A stretch of DNA of 62,000 nt from Symsagittifera roscoffensis (taxonomy: Eukaryota; Xenacoelomorpha; Acoela; Convolutidae), in assembly GCF_963678635.1 (NCBI RefSeq), contig NC_087070.1, positions 30,791,704 to 30,853,703 on the forward strand. The letters run 5' to 3'. The notes under the pieces are model-generated. The model had not been told where the DNA came from, did no database searches, and worked only from the letters and a program-made list of their open reading frames with translations. Below, one piece after another: positions 53,850-62,000 of the stretch. Every line of letters begins with the position of its first letter. Position 1 is the first letter of the stretch. The position numbers and the translations under genes were made by a program.

Positions 53850-56800
53850 TGATCACGTCAGATCAGAACAACTTATGTCTGTGAAGTAAGCTTTGTTCTT
53901 AAAAGCAATTTTCAGTTAAAACTGTTGAACCAATAAGTTATTTTCATTCAGCTTAATTTTTTAAGCTTCAGTGACTCGGAAGCTCACCTCAATTTATTTG
54001 ATGACACAATCATCGCGCCGAGCAAAAAAAAGAAAGCTGTTGTAACTTTTGGATCAAGGGTGGTTCAAAAGTAGTGTAATTAAACTTGATTTCCTTAATT
54101 CGCTAGAAATGAATACGTATCTGTTTCCAATTCAGATCAAGATGGCAAACGCAAAAATAAATACATATTTAACAAAAAAAACTTAGCACTAACTTTGCAT
54201 TTTAATTTTTGGCTGTTATTAGCATTCGACTTGACAAGGTCTTAAAATTGCATGAAACGCAAGTGCACTACATAGAAAAAAAATACTCAGCGTAGACTAC
54301 AGGTATACTGCCAAATTTAAAAAAAAAACTTATTAAGCATTCATTTCAACGTCAACCTATAGGAATGCGACAGAACACAGTTCTGAGAAATACAAAACAA
54401 TGCAGCTGAGCATAAATGAAATGTGTTTTTATAGGGGGGATTCTTTACAAGGTACCATAGGGAGGAAATAGTTAACATGATCCCAAAATTCTTCTGAAAA
54501 CTCTGGTCACATGAGATTAGAACAATTAAAGTCTGTTAGGTCAGCTACACACACATAATCGATACTTCTTGTTTCAATTTTCAATGCAATTTTCAGCTAA
54601 GGCAGTATAACTCAAAAATATGTTGAATCGGCTCAATTTTTTTTATTTTTAGTGAATCGAATGCTCGCTTCATAATTTTTGGTAATAAGTTTTTGCGGAG
54701 ATAGAAATTTTGAAAATCAGTTATGATTTCAAAATCAAGGTTGCTCGAAAGCAATGAAACCTTAATTTTAACCCTAAAATATTTCCTGCTAACTCTAAAA
54801 AAAAATCTGAGAAGAAAAAATACCTGATTGATAAAACAGAAGAGACGATTTCTTTGTCATAATTGTGAAGTAAATGAATTTTAAATCTGACGAGGCATTA
54901 AAACATGATTTGAACTGATTTCTATTCTTAAAAAAATTTATCGTGTAAATTGTAATGTGTCAATGTTAGATCAACAGAAACTCCGTTTAATTATTAAACG
55001 AGTAAAAAAACGCCATAATTTAGTCTTTGCTTGGCCATTTACATATGAAAAAAGTTCTGATATATAAAAATAGTTTTCATTTTCTAAGTTACGTTTTCAA
55101 CAATTATTACTCTATGCTTGCTCACTAGCGTACATTAATCATACTGTTATCTGAAAACATTTAGTTTAGCCAATAATTCACTTTTTTTATCATAGATGTA
55201 CATTGAAGAAACTGTACAGGCACAGAAAAAGGACGTTGCAGTATTGGAAATACTACGTAGACAAAAGACTATTGTCTTAATTGTTTATTTAACGACCCAA
55301 TTCTAAACTGGAGCGGCCATTTAAATTAAAGTCTCTTTTCACTAAATCAGATTTTGACTGATTTATTTTTATTAGGACTATAAAATCTTGTTTGAAAATC
55401 CACTACTTTATAAATTTTTCCAATTTTTCTCATTTTTCATGCTCAGTTTTTTATGCTCAGTATTTTTCATGCTCAGTTTCTCTCATTTTTTCATGCTCGG
55501 CGATTATTAACACGTCCCTTTTAACTTTAACTTGAAACAAGATGGATAAATATTTAGCAGTCTTGCCGGCTGCGCTGGAATTCTCCTTGCTTTGATTAAG
55601 CAGAGATGCACCTGCAAAAAGATGCATCAGAGAGTGTATTATGAATTTTTAATAAGACAAAACTGGAGGCTGCGGTTTTAATCAAAGGGGACTAATAATT
55701 TAAAGATATTTGATTTGAAAAAATCAAATGAAAACTAGTTGAAAATTCCCTTATAAGAAAGGGAAAATTAAGGCGCAGGTAAAACCTGAATACTTGAAGA
55801 TTGAATCAGCCGCCGGTTTATGCTTACGAGCAAAAGGACTGGCCTGAAAACTCCAGTGTTTCATTTTGCTCAGTCAGCAGCAAGTCTTATCTCTTAACAG
55901 CTTCATTTTCAAAAAAAATTTTTTCTCTTTTATACACACATAAAACTAGTCTTTTTCCAAGTAAAATAGAGAAAAAAATTTCTTTTTAATATCGATAAAA
56001 ACCTTAAATCGAGATACGTACAATAGAGGAAACCCAGATCAGAGGGACGAAAAGGACAACAATTCTGCAGACGACCCAACAGAAGTGAAGAAGTGGACTC
56101 AACCAAGGGTGACCCGAGAATACTACACAATCGTCGACCTTAGTAAGAAGATAAAATATTGATGAACAAAAAATTTTAGATAAACCTTCCCTCATAAGTA
56201 TATTTATTTAAGTTGTTCGATTCATTTATATAATCTAACAACCCTGTGCTTTGTATTTATCCAGATAATTAATTCATACCTTTTCTAACTATTGTTTCTA
56301 CTACAACGTTTGCCAAGAAAACTTGACGATTTAAGTGAGACTTATAGTGGAGACTTATATTTTAGGATAAATTACTAAGCAATCAACCAGCAATGAACGC
56401 TTAGTAAAACGTCAAGAAAAATTTTTTACAATTCTGATTTTCAAAATAATGAGTTGCAGTTCCAATTTTCTGAGTTTCCGAGTTCTCAAACCTACTTTTG
56501 AAATATGGCTGAAGTTCGGCATATTGGTCAAACACTTTAATAAACGTATTTAGACTTTTAAAATATGCATGTTTCAGCTTTTTGCACTTTGAATGAACAA
56601 TTTTTGCAACACAATTTTTAAGCAAACTATTCTTGATAAATTGACTCAAACTGGTTCCTAACGAAAAAACGACACAATTCTGAATTCAAACGACAGTTTT
56701 CATTGTAGGAAAAATCCCTCTTACAAGAAACCTTTTTAAGCTCAACAAGCGACACTTCCTGTAAAAGTTTTCGCATACAAAAAATAATTTTTTTTCATAG

Positions 56801-57690
56801 CGTAGTTATCAAAAAAATGAAGGTTAGTTTCTTGCATTTAGCGGCAGGCAACCTAAGTGTTTGTTTCTGATTGGCAATAGATACTTCGTCTAACTAAAAA
56901 TTCCGCATAAATCACACTGGCGAAAAAAAAAACTTTCAAATGGTGGTACTTTACAAATTGAGTAATTTTTTGATGTCACTGTTTGGATCTTGTTATTTAG
57001 TTTTGCAAAACTTTTGTTAAACTTAGCAATAATTTAGAAGCTAAAGAAAAATTGTTTTGTAAGAATTTTTTAATGGTTCTTGAAATCAGAATAAAGGATG
57101 GTTTCTTCTAAAAATCACGAAATTCCTTCAAAAAACTGAAGGCAAAAATAACTTTTTTCAGCCTAAAAGTAAGAATAATTTCAAAGTGTTAAGGGGTTGT
57201 CCAATAATGTTTTTTAAAACTATACTACTCCTGCAATCAGTTTTTCGATTTGAATCTGCGATAGTTCACAAACAATATCAGCCTTTCGAAGGCTAGTAAA
57301 AAATTTTGTCAGACTTTGTATGCGCTAGTTTTGACGTCTTTGAAGTAAGCACAGCATTAATTTTTTTTCAGCTGCTATTATTATTTAGCGCCTGATTTAA
57401 GACGTCAATAAGGCAATAAGAAGACAACATTTCTACATTATATCAGTTGATTAAAAAAATTTTCGTTCCAAACTAATCTAAAAAACAGTTCATCGATTTC
57501 TTTAGTGTTCTACCTAAAGATTTTGATTCTTCCCATATCAGATTTAGCCGTTTTTTTTCTAGAGCCTTAGTTTTTGCGTAGTTCATACTTGCGTGACATA
57601 GACATGACAATTAGAGACGCTTCTTTGCATCAAATTTGTGCGCCGCAAAAAAAATCTCCACAAAAAAGCCAAAGAAGACGTTTTTAGACT
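53850..57690. other. Long non-coding stretch
   Basis: Nearly 4 kb without a supported gene. A polar plus-strand open stretch at about 55975-56163 (NPDQRDEKDNNSADDPTEVK, then WTQPRVTREYYTIVDL) ends in TGA and looks less AT-biased than its surroundings; it could be a terminal exon but has no recognised homology. A TTTTTCATGCTCAGT motif repeats at 55434-55500. Confidence 0.35.
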
Positions 57691-57699
57691 CTTTTTTTA

Positions 57700-58110
57700 T
57701 ACAATTGAGAACAACATATTGCGTTTTTGAGCTCTTTCCTCCTCAAAATTAGTATATACTTTGGTCGACTAAAGTTTTGGTCGACCAAAATGGATGACCT
57801 ACACGGCAGGAAAGATTTGGCGGGAACGGGAGTGGACGCTCCTCCACCTCAGAGTTCCGACCCTCCTCACTAACCAAAGGGTCCCCTTCTGGTATTACCT
57901 TAAGACATCCACTTTAAGCCGACCGACCCTACAGTTTTTCTGAAGGCGCCTTTGGTGCCAATAAACACTAAATTTGAAGGGGAGCGCGCGCCAACATAAA
58001 ACTCTTTTTTTCGGTCAAAATTTTCCAAACAGTGCCCAAAAACGGCACTTAGACCTGTTTTTTCAAAAATCTATTTGGTTGATCGAAAAACAGCCCCCGA
58101 TTGATGCCTC
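57700..58110 (-). mobile_element. Diverged relative of the hAT-type MITE
   Basis: Shares, in reverse orientation to 50263-50634, the blocks GAAGGCGCCTTTGGTGCC (57941-57959), GGGGAGCGCGCGCC, GGTCAAAATTTTCCAAA with GTGCCCAAAAACGG, and an AACCAAAGGGTCCCCTTC block (57872-57889). Terminal inverted repeats were not recognised, so the limits are approximate. Confidence 0.55.
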
Positions 58111-59638
58111 TAAAAGGGTTGCGAATTATTTTTTTAAAATTAAAAATTCTCAACTAAAAATACTTTTTCTCGGCGAACGAAATTGATTCTCTGAGGTCTG
58201 TCCACAACACTATCAAGACGCTATTTTGCCAAAATTACTGAACTCAGGAAAGTCTGTAAAAAGTTAGGCCAAAAATGACGTATCGGGCACTTTTTGATCA
58301 AAAATTTGCTTTTTTTGGAGTCTCCTTCAGTATCAAAACAGTTCAGTTTATGATCTAAAGTTGATTGATTTGGCACAGGAAACCTACTTAGCCAGTCTCT
58401 TTTAGAAAATTCTAAATGACAACACAGGCTGCGCACCAATACACAAGAACCAAATTAAAGGATTGATTTACGGGACGCAAGCAGCGTCCGTTGCCATCTG
58501 CTGTGTCAGTATGCCACGCAGCTGTTTGTGGAATTATACATGAAATTGTAAAATCACTTCAAAAATAATTACAAAAATTTTAAGATAGCCGTTATTATTC
58601 TAAAATAGCTGGTAGTATTTCGAAATAGTTTCTATCTTTTTTTAAAACAGCAATCATTTGTTATGGTTGCTTTTAATTTTAAGTGGTTTGTTATAGTTTT
58701 TGTTTCAAAAAGCGCTAGAAAATTGACGTTTTGAAAAGTAGCATTTTCGATTAGTCTCTTAAAAATACGGCTAAGAATTTTCGATTGGGATCTGATTTTT
58801 CTGATCATGCTTCGCAAGTGTTCTTGAAAGCAGATTCTTTAGACTTCAATTGGACTCAGAGTCTTCGCATCACTGAATGCAAACTTTTTCAATATTCAAT
58901 CCTTTACATTGTCAACTTGGGGGGTGTCTATACTTTATAATCCCTTATTTCACCTTTTAAATTAAAGTATAATGCCGCGGGTATTTCCTTTTAAATAAAA
59001 TTAGGTTATTATCTCAGGTTCCATTTAGAATTCTTTTTCAAACTTTTCCTTCTTTCTGCGCTTGACTTCCTTTTAAACAATGATTAGATGGGATTTGTTG
59101 TCCTCATGAGTACTGTTGAATTGCAACTGAATTGATTTGTTTGTCCAAGTGAGGGGAGTCCACAAGTGCTTTTTCCATCACTATTTTAATTGAAAAAGTG
59201 TATATAAACATCTGCGCTTTATAGCTTTGTGGTGTCCATTCTTTTCAAAATTTAAATAGTTACTCGTTCTTGCCTTAAATTTTAATTTTTTTTTATTTTG
59301 GCAGAGTGAGATTTGCAGTTTTTAAAATTTTTATTTTCAAAAAAAATTAATAATTTGCCGATAAATTTCTAAGCTACACTCGTTACTTGGATTCATAAAT
59401 AACAAATTGTTTTTTGACAACAAATTCCTATCATCTCTCAGCTGCAAAACTGTTGGACTCCCCTCATTTCAATTTCATTTTAATGAAGCAAATATACTTT
59501 ATCTATTTGACTATAAGATTGGGAACCGGTTTCTAGATTGACTTTGAAAAGTATGCTAAAATTTTTATTACCCCCTGCGGGTTTTCGAACTTATCTTCGT
59601 TCGTAAGACTTAGAGGGAGCCACTTTTTTAATATTATT
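58111..59638. other. Non-coding region
   Basis: AT-rich sequence; no supported gene on either strand. Confidence 0.4.
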
Positions 59639-59947
59639 TGATACTGAATTTGTTCTTATTTTAAACTTTCTCATCTCTGAATTAACAGGCAACTTTTGTT
59701 CCCTTCTCGAGATTTTTAAATTTTAAATCTCAGCCTAATCTTACTTTTTAACCAAGTTCGTTTTTTACCGGTCGCAAGTTGCTTTCTTTGATACTGAATT
59801 TTCTATTTGTTCTTATTTTCAACTTTCTCATCTCTGAATTAACACGAAACTTTTGTCCCCTTCCTCGAGATATTGAAATTTGAAAACTCAACTTAATCTT
59901 ACTTTTTAACCAAACTCGTTGCTATTACCGATCGCAAGTTGCTTTCT
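59639..59947. repeat. Tandem duplication, about 150-160 bp unit
   Basis: Copy 1 (59639-59787) and copy 2 (59789-59947) both run from TGATACTGAATTT to CGCAAGTTGCTTTCT, with TTTCTCATCTCTGAATTAAC in the middle. Copies differ by small indels and substitutions. The 3' end of the minus-strand frame at 59906-60217 lies in copy 2. Confidence 0.8.
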
Positions 59948-60217
59948 AGTATACCTTAAAAGCCAAGTTGACGGAGATTTATAACTTAAGCATCTATTAG
60001 CTAAATTTACTGGACCATAACCCATAATCAGAACATACAGTTGAATTGTCGCTGATTGAAGGTAATCCGCAAAATCCTCACGAGCGACAATTATGGAATT
60101 AGTTTGTGCAAGATGGTCTAATTGCTGAACAATTTTGATAATCCGATAGTCAGCTGCGCCGCTCATAGTCTTACCATTTAATACCATACTTGAATACCAT
60201 GCTTGCCTTCCCAACAT
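59906..60217 (-). CDS. Unrecognised 103-codon open frame
   Basis: ATG at 60217 (MLGRQAWYSSMVLNGKTMSG) to a stop at 59906. The middle, REDFADYLQSATIQLYVLIM, has balanced composition that looks coding rather than random AT-rich DNA. No domain recognised; it could be an exon or a transposon fragment. The last ten codons derive from the tandem duplication at 59789-59947, so the present end may be accidental. Confidence 0.25.
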   Translation of the reverse strand: MLGRQAWYSSMVLNGKTMSGAADYRIIKIVQQLDHLAQTNSIIVAREDFADYLQSATIQLYVLIMGYGPVNLANRCLSYKSPSTWLLRYTRKQLAIGNSNEFG

Positions 60218-60964
60218 TTGCCATTAATTACTTTCAAACTGTTCAATAGCTGGATTGATTGAATTAGTTCGAAATCTTGGCATAAACTTGATCGAAAACA
60301 GATTTATTTGAATGACGTAACAAGATAGCGAGCAATTGTTTTGAAAACATCTCAAATTTTTCTCGCGAGATTTAATCGTTATATCGGATTTCTTAAGGTT
60401 TCAAACTTTGGATATCTTTGCTAAGTTTGGCTGAAGTCAGGCCAAGTTTCTCACATTCTCACACATTTTTTACAAATCCGGATAAAGCCAGGATAATCCG
60501 GGGTGTATAAGTGAGGAGCCCTCGCTTCTCGACTTTCGTGAAATAGGATCCCCCTGGTCATTGGTAGTGTTACTTCCTGCTGATTCAAGTGAGGCGACGC
60601 TTATTCTTTAGTTATCGCCCCGCTTATAGTTTGCATATCGCAGTTGTCAATCATAAACATCGGAAAGATACCTAAATTCGAGTTCCAATTGGTCAAGCTA
60701 TCAAACGCATTTGCTCACATCTGAAGCCAAGTTTGAGTAAGTTACTATTTACACAATTCATACCACGTCGAGTAACCCTTTGAGGAACACCAGCTAGAGT
60801 AAACTCAATTGTTTGGTCTACAAAACAGACTCATATCTTCACAAACCTCAACCGTAGAACAAATATCATTTGCAAACAAATTACTTAACAAGCAGAAGCA
60901 CCAAAGTTCTATTTGATAGTTAGTTCAAACCGAAAAGATAATTATAAAAAACAAAAAATCCGAA

Positions 60965-61711
60965 ATGGAAGCCTCCGCCCCAATTTTATCTTGGACTGAA
61001 ATCGAGACAATGAAATCCGAAGAGCCCGTAGTTTTCACCCAAATGTGTCTAAACATGTTGAAATACATCACCCCAGACCTTTCAAATGATGCTACGAGGA
61101 AGATCCTGGAAATCAGGGAGTTCAAACCTAGTTTAGGCGGCGTAGGTTCGAATCCCGTCAGAAAATCGAGCAGGGACATGAGTGCGGATCACATGAGTTT
61201 GGCGGTGGCGACAAAAGAACCTATCTGTGATTCGTCAATTTGCATGATTCTCATCAAATACTTGGAGAACTGTAAGTATCGGTAAAAATGTGGGAGATCC
61301 GAAAAAGTGTCAGATAATGGCCACGGCATGGCATCCGAGTATTTGAGCCGGTCGTTTTATAAAGTTTCAAAAAGAGACACTTTTAGTGCAGAGGTGTTTC
61401 AGAATAGATAATTTTCAAAAAGAGACTATGTAAACTAATTATAATAGACGAGTTACGGAATCAATTAATGTTGCTGATTTGATTTTGTTTTCGCTTTGCA
61501 GATTGTGAGAAAGAGGGCATCTTCCGCATTCCCGGAAACCAGACTAGGATAGAGAGACTGACTGTTGAATTGGAGGAGAGGAACCTGATCAACTTCGCCA
61601 AGAAGAGATACTCCCACAACGACGTCTGTTCAGTCCTCAAGGGCTACTTAAGGAGGAGTCCCCACTCGCTCATTGAACCCAATTTGCACAAGGCACACCT
61701 ACTAGTAGCAG
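60965..61711 (+). CDS. RhoGAP-domain protein, first two coding exons (partial)
   Basis: GTPase-activating protein for Rho-family GTPases, cytoplasmic. Exon 1 runs from ATG 60965 (context CCGAAATGG) to 61271; the donor GTAAGT starts at 61272. The acceptor TTTCGCTTTGCAG ends at 61501, giving a 230-bp intron; exon 2 is 61502-61711, with the next donor GTAACA at 61712. Across the junction the frame gives a Tyr codon (T from exon 1, AT from exon 2). Exon 2 begins CEKEGIFRIPGNQTR, the RhoGAP box containing the catalytic arginine finger (Arg of GIFR), followed by YSHNDVCSVLKGYLRRSP, the conserved Leu-Lys helix, and EPNLHKAHLLVA. Exon 1 encodes an unrecognised N-terminus then a helix leading into the domain (SICMILIKYLEN). 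The gene continues beyond the window. Subfamily is not certain. Confidence 0.85.
61272..61501 (+). other. Intron 1 of the RhoGAP gene
   Basis: GT-AG intron of 230 bp with a T-rich tract before the acceptor. AT-rich relative to the flanking exons. Confidence 0.8.
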
Positions 61712-62000
61712 GTAACAACACCACACTACTTTAAAGTTATCGTTTTTTGTGTTGCTTTTTGCTATTTTATATAAAAGTTTTTAAAGAAATATGACAATCA
61801 CAAGGCCCTTTTGTATAAAATGGAAAGCACCTAATGAGAACGCCTTGAAATGTTGCAAGAAAAAACTTCTCATCGAAACCCTTTTTCCTCTTCGAAACAT
61901 AGATCCGTTTTTTTAATTGCAAGAAGACGATCCAATTCTAGCTTCTGTTTTTTTTATAACAACACACATTTTAAAACTTTCGTTCATTTGTTTTTTTATT
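61712..62000 (+). other. Start of intron 2 of the RhoGAP gene
   Basis: Begins GTAACAACA after LLVAG; AT-rich with many T runs, no further exon visible before the window end. Confidence 0.7.

Overview
This window is AT-rich metazoan (invertebrate-like) nuclear DNA. The evidence is a spliced RhoGAP gene with GT-AG introns at the right edge, Ty3/gypsy and non-LTR retrotransposons, hAT-type MITEs and a degraded Polinton/Maverick (adintovirus-like) DNA element. I cannot name the species. Host genes are sparse. The supportable ones are a small membrane-anchored Smr-domain protein (50989-51420, minus), the first coding exons of a RhoGAP protein (60965-61711, plus) and a 254-codon cysteine-containing open frame of unknown role (21770-22534, minus).

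Layout, left to right. 382-1760: 5' LTR, primer-binding site and broken gag of a Ty3-like element. About 1.9-18.0 kb: a decayed Polinton with protein-primed DNA polymerase B on the minus strand, then on the plus strand accessory ORFs, FtsK/HerA-type packaging ATPase, DDE integrase, a conserved virion-related gene, a basic minor-capsid-like gene, major capsid and two tandem remnants of the adenain-like protease. 18.1-21.3 kb: minisatellites and MITE debris. 21.8-22.5 kb: the orphan ORF. 24.3-29.56 kb: a 5'-truncated Ty3/gypsy element (minus) with a long integrase ORF. 29.56-31.1 kb: a mosaic of an integrase fragment and an orphan PD-(D/E)XK endonuclease domain. 31,299-37,313: a structurally complete but mutated LTR retrotransposon with a 5-bp target duplication. 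37.86-38.75 kb: a gag fragment flanked by direct repeats. 40.5-53.9 kb: a field of terminal-inverted-repeat elements filled with ATTATAATCG/C-type repeats, one of which is split by a LINE (about 42.9-47.0 kb); hAT MITEs with 8-bp target duplications also lie here. 54-60.9 kb: mostly non-coding DNA with a tandem duplication. 60.9-62 kb: the RhoGAP gene.

The Polinton carries the replication (PolB), integration (integrase), packaging (ATPase), maturation (protease) and capsid modules of a virus-like element, but each recognised gene has frameshifts, stops or lost catalytic motifs, so it is a fossil. Four relics of one Ty3-like family (382-1760, 29561-29995, 31299-37313, 38119-38480) show repeated insertion followed by local rearrangement. 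Frames were read by eye; homologies are recognition of conserved motifs, not database searches.
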